Below are positions 26,307 to 34,849 of a stretch of 57,458 bases of DNA, one piece after another. The stretch is from Saprospiraceae bacterium (GTDB taxonomy: Bacteria > Bacteroidota > Bacteroidia > Chitinophagales > Saprospiraceae). Every line of letters begins with the position of its first letter. The first letter of the stretch is position 1. Where the stretch lies: contig JADJJU010000016.1 in assembly GCA_016706365.1 (NCBI GenBank), forward strand, positions 1 to 57,458, written 5' to 3'. The position numbers were made by a program, and so were the translations under genes. Below the pieces are notes generated by a model. That model was not told where the DNA came from and did not search any database. It saw nothing but the letters and a program-made list of their open reading frames with translations.

Positions 26307-29300
26307 TTACATATTTCTCCTATACTGACCTCCAACCTGATATAGAGCATTTGTTATTTGACCTAAAGAACAATACTTGCCTGCTTCCATTAGAGATTCA
26401 AAGGTATTTTGATTTAATATAGCTGCTTGCTGTAACTGTAGCATATACTCTTCAGACTTAGATTTTTGAGCAGTTTTGAGGGCTTCCAATGTTTTGATCT
26501 GATCTGTTTTTTCTTCCTCTGCAGCCCGGATCACCTCAGAAGGAATAATAGTAGGGGAGCCAGAACTCGACAAGAATGTATTGACACCTATTATAGGTAA
26601 TTCTCCCGTGTGCTTGAGCGTTTCATAGTACAAACTTTCTTCCTGAATTTTTCCACGCTGATACATGGTTTCCATAGCTCCCAGCACACCTCCTCTTTCA
26701 TTGATTTTATCAAATTCCTCCATGACAGCTTCTTCTACCAGATCGGTCAGAGTCTCTATGATAAAAGACCCCTGTACAGGGTTTTCATTTTTTGAAAGCC
26801 CTAACTCATGATTGATGATCAGCTGGATTGCCATGGCCCTTCTTACTGACTCCTCTGTAGGAGTAGTAATGGCTTCATCGTAAGCATTGGTATGCAGTGA
26901 GTTACAATTGTCAAAAATGGCATACAAAGCTTGTAAAGTGGTTCTGATATCGTTGAAGGCAATTTCCTGAGCGTGCAGGGATCGGCCTGATGTCTGAATA
27001 TGATATTTCAGCATCTGAGAACGCTCATTTGCGTTGTATTTCAGCTTTAATGCTTTTGCCCATATTCTGCGGGCAACTCTCCCGATAACGGAATACTCAG
27101 CATCAACTCCATTGGAGAAGAAAAATGATAGATTAGGGGCAAAATCATTGATATTCATTCCCCGGGAAACATAATACTCCAGAAATGTGAATCCATTGGA
27201 AAGTGTAAAAGCCAGCTGGCTGATTGGATTAGCTCCGGCCTCAGCAATATGGTATCCTGAAATGGATACCGAATAAAAATTGCGAACTTTATTTAGAATG
27301 AAATACTCCTGCATATCACCCATCAGGCGCAAAGAAAATTCTGTGGAAAAAATGCAGGTATTCTGAGCCTGATCTTCTTTAAGAATATCAGCCTGGACCG
27401 TACCCCGCGTTGAAGACAATGCATGCGCCTTCAGGCGGGCATAAGTCACAGCATCCAGTATTTGATCACCGGTAATACCGAGCATCATTAAACCAAGTCC
27501 ATCGTTGCCCTCAGGAATAGTGCCAATATAAAGCGGCCGATTAAGACCCTTATCGTCATACAATTCTTTTTTCTTTGCTTCTACAAGATGCTCCAAACCA
27601 TTTTCTTTGATGTATTTTTCACATTGCTGGTCTATGGCTGTGTTCATATAAAAAGCACAAATAGCTGCAGCGGGACCATTGATTGTCATTGAAACAGAAG
27701 TCCTGGGATCGCAAAGATCAAATCCGGAATAGAGTTTTTTAGCATCATCCAGACAGCAAATACTCACCCCGGAATTGCCGATTTTGCCATAAATGTCTGG
27801 TCTGAAGTCAGGGTCTTCACCGTAAAGTGTCACGGAATCGAAGGCGGTAGAAAGTCTGTTGGCCGGCATTCCGAGGGATACATAATGAAAGCGCTTATTC
27901 GTTCTCTCTGGTCCGCCTTCCCCGGCAAACATTCTTGTCGGATCTTCTTCTTTTCTCTTGAATGGAAATACACCGGCAGTGTATGGAAATTCACCAGGGA
28001 CATTTTCCTGCAGGCTCCATTTCAGAATCTCGCCCCAATCTTTGAAGTTTGGAAGGGAGACTTTGGGTATTTTAGTGCCGGATAATGTTTTGGTAAATGT
28101 CTTAAGTTTGATCTCCTTATCCCTGACTTTGTAGACAAATTCATCATTGCGATATGATTGAACTTTTTCCTCCCAACCATCGATAATTTTCCTTGCCTGA
28201 CCGTCCAGTTCCAGTAATAAATCTTCAAAAACCCTGCTCAGGGTCTGATAAGTCTCCTGCTTATTTTCAATATTACTACTTTCAAGCACTTGCATAGAGG
28301 TTTTCAATCCGAATGCTTTTCTGGCAATCTCCACTTGTTTTTCTACCCAGGAATTATAAGCCCGGATACTGTCTGTAATTTCAGAAAGATATCTCGTGCG
28401 ATGAGGGGGAATGATATATATTTTTTCACTTGATCCGGTAGGAAGCTCCAGCTGTGATTGCAGTGAAAAAGAGGTTTTCGATTTTACAATTTCTAACAAT
28501 CTCAGATAAAGACTATTCATACCAGGATCATTAAACTGAGAAGCCATGGTTCCGAGAACAGGCATTTCATCCAGTTGTTTGTCCCATAGCTGATGATTTC
28601 TCTGGTATTGCTTACGTACGTCCCTAAGTGCGTCCAATGCACCCCTTTTGTCAAATTTGTTGATAGCTATGAGGTCTGCAAAGTCCAGCATATCGATTTT
28701 TTCCAACTGAGTGGCGGCCCCATATTCCGGAGTCATCACATATAATGAAACATCGGAATGGTCGATAATTTCAGTGTCACTTTGTCCTATTCCCGAAGTT
28801 TCAAGAATGATAAGATCATATCCTGCCACTTTCAGAACATCCACTGCCGCTTGCACATACTTTGACAATGCCAGGTTTGATTGTCTTGTTGCCAGGGAAC
28901 GCATATACACATTGGGATGATTGACAGAATTCATACGGATTCTGTCTCCCAATAATGCACCACCGGTCTTTCTTTTGGATGGATCCACTGAGATCACTCC
29001 TATATGCTTATCGGGAAAATCAAGCACAAATCTTCTGATCAGTTCGTCTACGAGACTTGATTTTCCAGCTCCTCCTGTACCTGTGATTCCAATAACCGGA
29101 ACAGACTTCTCAGCAGCTTTTACATTCATTTGTTTGATCTCTTCCTGACATCTTTCAGGAAAATTTTCAAAAGCTGAGATAGTGCGGGCAACAAGTCCAG
29201 GATTTTCTACAGACAGTTTTTTTACCTCACCATTGAGCCGGTCTCCAATCGGGAAATCACATTTTTCTAATAAATCATTAATCATTCCCTGCAAGCCCAT

Positions 29301-29684
29301 TGATCTCCCATCATCCGGAGAGTACAATCTTTCAATTCCATACTCCTGTAAGGCAGCAATTTCTGAGGGTAGAATAGTACCTCCGCCCCCTCCGAATATT
29401 CGGATATGTCCTGCTCCTCTTTCCCTGAGCAAATCGTGCATGTACTTAAAATACTCATTGTGACCTCCCTGATAGGAGGTGATTGCAATTCCCTGGGCAT
29501 CTTCCTGAATGGCAGTATTGACTATTTCCTGAACTGAACGGTTGTGACCAAGGTGGATAACTTCAGCACCGGACTGCTGCATGATTCTGCGCATGATATT
29601 AATGGCTGCATCATGACCATCAAACAGGGATGCTGCTGTGACGATTCTGATTTTATTCTTGGGTTGATACGCTGTGAATTGCAT
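26307..29684 (-). CDS. IcmF-type fused acyl-CoA mutase (methylmalonyl-CoA mutase family)
   Basis: 1125 residues from ATG 29684; a longer frame to 29834 exists but overlaps the Nudix gene end. Order: B12-binding domain (about 10-140, DGH at 22-24), MeaB/ArgK-type G-protein chaperone (P-loop GITGTGGAGKSS, Lys208, and INKFDKRGALD), then the TIM-barrel mutase domain (ending QVGGQYRRNM). This B12-chaperone-mutase order defines IcmF, which isomerises isobutyryl-CoA/butyryl-CoA or related acyl-CoAs using adenosylcobalamin and protects the cofactor with its GTPase. The precise acyl substrate cannot be fixed by eye. Follows the Nudix gene by 89 nt. Confidence 0.88.
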   Translation of the reverse strand: MQFTAYQPKNKIRIVTAASLFDGHDAAINIMRRIMQQSGAEVIHLGHNRSVQEIVNTAIQEDAQGIAITSYQGGHNEYFKYMHDLLRERGAGHIRIFGGGGGTILPSEIAALQEYGIERLYSPDDGRSMGLQGMINDLLEKCDFPIGDRLNGEVKKLSVENPGLVARTISAFENFPERCQEEIKQMNVKAAEKSVPVIGITGTGGAGKSSLVDELIRRFVLDFPDKHIGVISVDPSKRKTGGALLGDRIRMNSVNHPNVYMRSLATRQSNLALSKYVQAAVDVLKVAGYDLIILETSGIGQSDTEIIDHSDVSLYVMTPEYGAATQLEKIDMLDFADLIAINKFDKRGALDALRDVRKQYQRNHQLWDKQLDEMPVLGTMASQFNDPGMNSLYLRLLEIVKSKTSFSLQSQLELPTGSSEKIYIIPPHRTRYLSEITDSIRAYNSWVEKQVEIARKAFGLKTSMQVLESSNIENKQETYQTLSRVFEDLLLELDGQARKIIDGWEEKVQSYRNDEFVYKVRDKEIKLKTFTKTLSGTKIPKVSLPNFKDWGEILKWSLQENVPGEFPYTAGVFPFKRKEEDPTRMFAGEGGPERTNKRFHYVSLGMPANRLSTAFDSVTLYGEDPDFRPDIYGKIGNSGVSICCLDDAKKLYSGFDLCDPRTSVSMTINGPAAAICAFYMNTAIDQQCEKYIKENGLEHLVEAKKKELYDDKGLNRPLYIGTIPEGNDGLGLMMLGITGDQILDAVTYARLKAHALSSTRGTVQADILKEDQAQNTCIFSTEFSLRLMGDMQEYFILNKVRNFYSVSISGYHIAEAGANPISQLAFTLSNGFTFLEYYVSRGMNINDFAPNLSFFFSNGVDAEYSVIGRVARRIWAKALKLKYNANERSQMLKYHIQTSGRSLHAQEIAFNDIRTTLQALYAIFDNCNSLHTNAYDEAITTPTEESVRRAMAIQLIINHELGLSKNENPVQGSFIIETLTDLVEEAVMEEFDKINERGGVLGAMETMYQRGKIQEESLYYETLKHTGELPIIGVNTFLSSSGSPTIIPSEVIRAAEEEKTDQIKTLEALKTAQKSKSEEYMLQLQQAAILNQNTFESLMEAGKYCSLGQITNALYQVGGQYRRNM

Positions 29685-29773
29685 AGTTGAAAATTGTATT
29701 CTTTTCCGGACTTTGACATTGATGCAGAGCTGCCGGAATAATTCTGTCACAAAAATATGAAAAACTCCAGGGA

Positions 29774-30400
29774 TTAATCCCAGTGACCACTCAAAGTCAA
29801 TAGTTCGCTCAGAATCATGGCTGTTGCACCCCAAACAATATGTCCGTGAATGTCAAAGTAAGGAACATCTTTGATGAGCATCTGGTTGCTGAGAGGCAGA
29901 TCTGTACGTCCAAGTTTTTCAGGCTGTACAAAAAAGTCAAACGGGACTTCCAGTACCCCTGCGACTTCCGACTCCTGAGGAATAAATACAGGCGTGAAAT
30001 CACAATAAGCAACGATGGGATGGACGAGAAATTCTGAAACCGGAACATACAAGGGAGTGAGAGAGCCCAGCACATTGATTCCTCCAGATTGTAGTCCTAT
30101 TTCTTCTTCGGCTTCTCTGAAAGCGCAATCGATAAAATCTTTATCAGATGCTTCTTTTTTGCCACCAGGGAAACTGATCTGACCACTATGGCGATCATTC
30201 TGAAATCGAGTACTACGCTGAATAAGCACAATATGCCACTCATCCTGTCGGGGATAGAGTAAAACCAGAACACCGGCATCCCTGGCTTCCGCAGAAGCCG
30301 GCCAGAGTTTGCGACGGAATGCATGGGCCATTTTGAGCTGTGCAAGTTCGCCCGGAAGTGGCTTCAAAAAGCCCGCCTGAATATTAGTAATCAAATCCAT
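29774..30400 (-). CDS. Nudix hydrolase, CoA pyrophosphatase type
   Basis: 208 residues. The Nudix box is the UPF0035/CoA form: SGQISFPGGKK, then FREAEEEIGL with the metal-binding REAEEE. It has the family lead-in RSTRFQNDRHSG. Probably cleaves CoA or oxidised/acyl-CoA to 3',5'-ADP and phosphopantetheine derivatives. Its place just upstream of an acyl-CoA mutase gene fits a CoA-related role, although co-transcription is an inference. Confidence 0.88.
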   Translation of the reverse strand: MDLITNIQAGFLKPLPGELAQLKMAHAFRRKLWPASAEARDAGVLVLLYPRQDEWHIVLIQRSTRFQNDRHSGQISFPGGKKEASDKDFIDCAFREAEEEIGLQSGGINVLGSLTPLYVPVSEFLVHPIVAYCDFTPVFIPQESEVAGVLEVPFDFFVQPEKLGRTDLPLSNQMLIKDVPYFDIHGHIVWGATAMILSELLTLSGHWD

Positions 30401-30420
30401 ATGCTAAATGGTAAAATAAA

Positions 30421-30450
30421 AATACCCCGAGACTTGCGAATCGGGGTATT
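30421..30450 (-). terminator. Terminator after hemD
   Basis: AATACCCCGA / TCGGGGTATT, a 10-bp stem with loop gacttgcgaa; on the minus strand it is followed by TTTATTTTAC. It separates hemD from the Nudix gene. Confidence 0.85.
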
Positions 30451-30468
30451 TACTATTTTTAATGAGAT

Positions 30469-31242
30469 CTACTTGTTTGAAACTCGAAGGTAATTTTCCA
30501 AAGCCATAGTCATCGAAGGTGCTTCTGCAGCAGGTGCTTTTATATTGACAAAAAGCCCGCAGTCTTCAGCCGCTTTCAATGTAAAGTTTCCAAAAACAGC
30601 AATCCGGGTTTCGTTTTGCTTAAAATCAGGGAAGTTTTCATACAAAGATTGTAGGTCAATCGGACTGAAAAACACCAGGACATCATATGTAATATCCTTT
30701 AGATCAGACAAATCTGCACTGACAGTCCTATACATTAGAGCTTCCTGAAAATTAACTTTCTTTAGTTCCAAAAATTTCACAACATCCAGACTTCCAAGAT
30801 TCGAACAGGGAAGTAGAAATTTCTCTTTACTGTGCTTGCTAAAGTAATTGGCCAGATCTTCAATTGATTTGGTACCGACAAAAACTTTGCGTTTGCGATA
30901 CAAAATAAATTTTTGAAGATAATTGGCAACTGCTTCACTGCTGCAAAAATATTTGGTTTCCTGTGACATTTTGATGCGCATCTCTTCACACATTCTAAAA
31001 AAGTGCTCAATAGCACTCTTAGAAGTAAAAATGACTGCAGTAAATTCATCAGGTCTGATTCTAAACTTGCGAAACTCTTTCTCCGTCACAGGATCTACCT
31101 GGACAAAAGGTCTGAAGTCTATTTGAAGTTTGTACCTCTCCTCTAATTCAAAATATGGAGATCTTTGAGGTTGCGGTTGGGAGATTAGAATCGTTTGGAT
31201 CTTCTTATAATTCTCAATAACGGCTGTAGTCATTGCTGGCAT
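30469..31242 (-). CDS. hemD: Uroporphyrinogen-III synthase family protein
   Basis: 257 residues with the bilobed HemD fold: IQTILISQPQPQ start, FTAVIFTSKSAIEHFF in the first lobe, DVLVFFSPIDLQSLYENFP and IAVFGNFTLKAAEDCGL in the second. It closes hydroxymethylbilane to uroporphyrinogen III, the branch-point of haem and cobalamin synthesis. The family is poorly conserved, so the call rests on these motifs and on DUF4271 as upstream neighbour, an arrangement known in Bacteroidota. A start at the second Met (31233) is equally possible. Confidence 0.82.
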   Translation of the reverse strand: MPAMTTAVIENYKKIQTILISQPQPQRSPYFELEERYKLQIDFRPFVQVDPVTEKEFRKFRIRPDEFTAVIFTSKSAIEHFFRMCEEMRIKMSQETKYFCSSEAVANYLQKFILYRKRKVFVGTKSIEDLANYFSKHSKEKFLLPCSNLGSLDVVKFLELKKVNFQEALMYRTVSADLSDLKDITYDVLVFFSPIDLQSLYENFPDFKQNETRIAVFGNFTLKAAEDCGLFVNIKAPAAEAPSMTMALENYLRVSNK

Positions 31243-31278
31243 CCGGCGGGTGTTAGTTAATAATTCACCGATAAGTGA

Positions 31279-32261
31279 TCAAACCGACTGGAACAATTTC
31301 CATAAAATGAAAACCGGTCCGATTTCGACAGCGCAAAGATAGATAAAAAAATGAAAAAAGTTTTTTGATAAAAAATTCATCCCAAGAATTAATCCTTTCA
31401 ATTGCCTTAATGCATAAAACAACAAACTCAATGCCAAACCCGAATACGCAGCAATTATTACAATTTCTTCAACAGCAAAAGCCATAATTGCATTGATAGG
31501 AACAAGCAAAATTCCTAAAAGACAATTATAAAGCAGTATGGTAAAATTGAACTGAAAACTTTCTTTAGATACCGGAAACAGGGCACCAAGGAAGTATAAG
31601 ACCAAATGTTTGACGCCATAAACGAGGAAAACAATCACTATACAAGCCAATAAAAGTACCGGTCCCTCCTGCCATTCATTTTTACCGAGCAAACCTAAGC
31701 TCAAATAAATGAACAAGCCGGCATTTAAAAAATATAATAAATAAAATGCCCCAAATCTAAATCTGATGGGTTCATTTACCGAACGATATAAAAGCTTTAA
31801 ATAATTGTCATTCCATATGGATTTGTACAGTTTGACAATAAAAGTTCTGTACAAGCCCACTAATACGGCCAGACAAATCATCAGAATCATCAAAATGGTA
31901 AATAGAAAATCTTTATCAACCCGCTTAGTTACATTCTCCAGTAATGGATCTTCGAAATTAATATCTGACTTTGGTACCCGGACCACTTCAAATGGATTTT
32001 CAGGATCATTCTCTGAAACCAAAACCGAAGCTTTGACCGGCGCCAAAGTGTCAGTAACCTGAGTGCTAAGTGTATCATCAGGAATGGCCACAAGATCTAC
32101 TTTCTGCGTATCAATCTGATAAACATGTGCATTTCGCATAGAATCCACCCAGTGCGCAGTCCGATTTTTATATCAAAGGGATTCCATCGCTGATCCGCAA
32201 GCATTGTGTGCGTATTCAACAGCAGTAAAATATAAATTACTGAAAGGAGTCTTTGTTTCAC
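31279..32261 (-). pseudogene. DUF4271 membrane protein, apparent frameshift near the N-terminus
   Basis: The main frame (31279-32148) encodes 289 residues with about seven hydrophobic helices (LFTILMILMICLAVLVGLY, LLYFLNAGLFIYLSLGLLG, HFFIYLCAVEIGPVFILW) and fits DUF4271. Upstream another frame supplies a signal-like segment from GTG 32261 (KQRLLSVIYILLLLNTH) and NPFDIK, which would join KNRTAHWVDS if the A5 run near 32169 had one more A. So the gene is either frameshifted or carries a sequence error. Function unknown; probably co-transcribed with hemD 36 nt downstream. Confidence 0.65.
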
Positions 32262-32367
32262 GATATCTGTATAAGCAAAAAGTATGCTAATATACAGCCA
32301 TTGAGGCAAAGTATCAAAAACAGGCTTCGGAGAGTGCGCCAAATTCCGGGGAGGTAGTCGTAGCGAA

Positions 32368-32482
32368 GTGATGTCTTTCTGCGCCTACGGCTTGAAAGGT
32401 GATGTTTTTTCATGGATCAAGCCATGAAAAAGTGATGTCTTTATATTTTCAAAGCGTAGCTGCAGAAAATATAAAGGTGATG
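32368..32482 (+). repeat. Hairpin array B with GTGATGT punctuation
   Basis: GTGATGT at 32368, 32399 and 32432, and GTGATG at 32477. Between them: a weak TTTC...GAAA hairpin; TTTTTCATGG-atcaag-CCATGAAAAA (32406-32431); and TTTATATTTTC with its complement around a 14-nt loop containing AGCGTAGCT (32440-32475). It is followed by GGCTGTT-punctuated words to about 32680. Confidence 0.85.
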
Positions 32483-32678
32483 GCTGGCGCTAAAAACAAG
32501 AAGGCAGCTTCTTCCCGGATGTTCTCTGGCAACTCGCCGTTCACAGCTTATTCCAAGCAGTTTTGGCTGTTTACTTATGCCTTTACGCCTTGCGACTTTC
32601 CCACACTGCCCGAAGTAGCTTCCAGCTACGAGTACACACACCTGGCTGTTCAACTTGAAGCTTGAAGCTTGCAGCTTC
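32483..32678. repeat. GGCTGTT-punctuated block downstream of corA
   Basis: Words such as gcttgaagcttgcagcttctt and ttccagctacgag with two exact GGCTGTT copies. It follows hairpin array B and ends at the corA stop codon. No gene seen. Confidence 0.7.
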
Positions 32679-33737
32679 TTAGAACCATCTTTGTTTTTTA
32701 AAGTAAACAATCATAGCCCCAGCCATGAAAATCATTAATCCCCATACAGCATAATAACCATGCTTCCATTCCAGTTCAGGCATGACTCTGAAATTCATGC
32801 CATATACTCCGACTATAAATGTGATCGGAATAAAAATGGTAGAAATGATAGTCAACACCTGCATGATTTTATTGGTGCGCATATTAATTTGGTTTTGATA
32901 CAAATCATTTACCCCTACCAATGATTCTCTGCAGGTTTCTAGCGCTTCAGTAATATTCAGTATGTGATCATACAAATCCCGGATGTAGAGATAGTGTTGA
33001 TCTGCCTCATATGGATCTTCAAGTTTTTGGAGTCTGTTTGCAACCTCTCTCAGGGGGAGGGTAATTTTTCTCATCAATAGTATATCGCCCCGCATTAAAT
33101 GCCAATGGTGTTTGAACTGATGATTTTCATTATCTGAAATGTCTGACTCCAGATCCTGAATTTGAGTTTCTATTTTATCCAAAACTTCAAAATACTGATC
33201 GACAACAAGATCCATCAGGGCATATACAAGATAAGTGCTGTTTTTCTGCCTGAGCCTGGATCCTTCTTTCAAAAATCTTTCTTTGATAGGTTCAAATAAA
33301 TCAGATTCATTTTCCTGAAATGAAATAACCAAACCCGGCTTGAAGAATATTCCGATTTGCTCTGTGACCAGTAAATTATCGGCATTAAAACTAAGTGCTG
33401 TAAGAAAAATTAAATTTCCATCATCAAACTCATCAAATTTAGGTCGCTGTCCGGGATGCAAGATATCCTCGAGGCCAAGAGGGTGTATTTTGAATTTTAA
33501 TCCAATCTTTTGAATCAGATCCACATCATGCAAACCTCTCAGATCATACCAAAAGTTTAGCCCCTCTTCTGTAGCATTTTCATCCAAAGAATCATTTAGG
33601 GGTTTTAGTGTCTCAGAATTGTACATCCAGCCATCCAGATAAGGTATATCAAGACTTCTATGGCCTGCAAAAATCAATGTTCCGGGGGCCAGGCCGGGTT
33701 TCTTGATATGGTGGCTTTTCCTCCTTTTTTTTGACAT
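32679..33737 (-). CDS. corA: Magnesium/cobalt transporter CorA
   Basis: 352 residues. A long cytoplasmic N-terminal domain with DVDLIQKIGLKFKIHPLGLEDILHPGQRPK, a helical stalk, then two C-terminal membrane helices with the selectivity motif YGMNF (312-316). It forms a pentameric channel for Mg2+ uptake. Its ATG overlaps the stop of the mscS remnant by one base (TAATG), so the two were probably translationally coupled. Confidence 0.95.
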   Translation of the reverse strand: MSKKRRKSHHIKKPGLAPGTLIFAGHRSLDIPYLDGWMYNSETLKPLNDSLDENATEEGLNFWYDLRGLHDVDLIQKIGLKFKIHPLGLEDILHPGQRPKFDEFDDGNLIFLTALSFNADNLLVTEQIGIFFKPGLVISFQENESDLFEPIKERFLKEGSRLRQKNSTYLVYALMDLVVDQYFEVLDKIETQIQDLESDISDNENHQFKHHWHLMRGDILLMRKITLPLREVANRLQKLEDPYEADQHYLYIRDLYDHILNITEALETCRESLVGVNDLYQNQINMRTNKIMQVLTIISTIFIPITFIVGVYGMNFRVMPELEWKHGYYAVWGLMIFMAGAMIVYFKKQRWF

Positions 33738-34639
33738 TAGTTGATGGTTTGATCCGGTGATAAATTTTGTTTTGCAAAATGTACTACTTGCTGCGGATAA
33801 GGTATAACAATACCACAGGCATCAAATCTTTTTTTGATAGTTTCAAGAAGATCACAGTTCAATTCAAAGGCTTCTGCAGAGTTCATCGCCCAGGCCCAGC
33901 CCCGCAATAATATTCCATGGTCTCCGAGTAAAATGACCCTGACAGGAACAATTGGCAACCCGGAATCGACTTGTTCCTTCGTACGATTGTCTACAAAGAA
34001 TTTATGTTTTTCTATTTCTTCAGCTATTATTGACTTAGCAAGATCCAGGTCAGAATTATATGAGACAAATACTTCCACCCATTTGCAAATCCGATTGTCT
34101 TCAATGTCTGCATTTACAATGATTTCCTGAGAGATGACTCAGTTGGGAATAATGATTCTTCTGTTTTCAAAGTCGCGAATGATAACGTGCCGAAGTGTGA
34201 TATCCTCCACAATTCCATGTAAGGTATCCTTGATTTTAATGCGTTGGTTGACTCTAAAAGGTTTGAAAATCACGATAAATACTCCACTGACTATATTACT
34301 TAGCGCATGCTGGGAGGCAAGACCAATAGCCAGAGCCAGGATTCCTGCACCAGCCAGAAGAGATTTTGCCACAGTGCGAAGTGGATGTGTTTCATATATG
34401 GCAAAACTGATACCAACGATATAAATAATTGCTGTACCGGCATGTGCTATAAATTTATAACTGGTAGGATCATTGCGCATGATCTGTGTCGCCTTCCAGA
34501 TAAACCTGTCATAAAAAGTTCTGAATACAAAATTACCTATTACTGTGAGGATCAAAATACCCAGTAAATTGAAGACAAGCGAAAAGTTATGTAATGCAGC
34601 CGGAGCTGTATCCAGAAAAATGAGCCCTGCTGAATTCAT
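33737..34639 (-). pseudogene. MscS-type mechanosensitive channel interrupted by an in-frame TGA
   Basis: One frame from ATG 34639 to 33737, broken only by TGA at 34141-34139. Upstream: membrane helices and the pore helix (GAGILALAIGLASQHALSNIVSGVF), then the beta domain FRVNQRIKI and IIIPN. The stop sits where the family has Ser (IPNS), and the reading continues VISQEIIVNADIEDNRI and to the end. TCA to TGA is a single change. Either a truncated channel without its cytoplasmic cage, a pseudogene, or a sequence error. TGA is an ordinary stop elsewhere in the window. The -7 box at 34680-34673 sets the start. Confidence 0.8.
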
Positions 34640-34672
34640 GTTATTATAAAAATATTTAATGCTTATATCGCA

Positions 34673-34680
34673 CAAAAATA
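34673..34680 (-). promoter_or_regulatory. -7 promoter box of the mscS remnant
   Basis: TATTTTTG on the minus strand fits TAnnTTTG. It lies just upstream of ATG 34639 and rules out the TTG at 34684 as the start. Confidence 0.5.
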
Positions 34681-34737
34681 GCAAGTTTTGACTTGATTAA
34701 CTTTTTATGGAAAATATTAATAGGCAGACAAATTGAA

Positions 34738-34745
34738 TATCTTTG
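34738..34745 (+). promoter_or_regulatory. -7 promoter box of the DPP-IV-type peptidase
   Basis: TATCTTTG fits TAnnTTTG; the leader to ATG 34850 is about 95 nt. No clear -33 box. Confidence 0.45.
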
Positions 34746-34849
34746 TAATCTTCTACTGCCATAGAGCCGGGTGTGTGATCTGACTGATCATACAATGTTA
34801 CATTCATTACATTATATTCGTTACTCCATTTGAAAAACAACATTTCATT

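Noticed and set aside
29685..29834. Longer start for the IcmF-type mutase
   Set aside because: The extra 50 residues do not resemble the family and the frame would overlap the 3' end of the Nudix gene; ATG 29684 gives the expected B12-domain start.
32399..32710. Frames of 88-89 codons on both strands at the corA 3' side
   Set aside because: They consist of hairpin array B and GGCTGTT words and one overlaps the corA end.
34139..34141. Selenocysteine or recoded TGA in mscS
   Set aside because: The family has Ser here, no SECIS-like context was evident, and TGA ends other genes in the window (for example 46437-46439).
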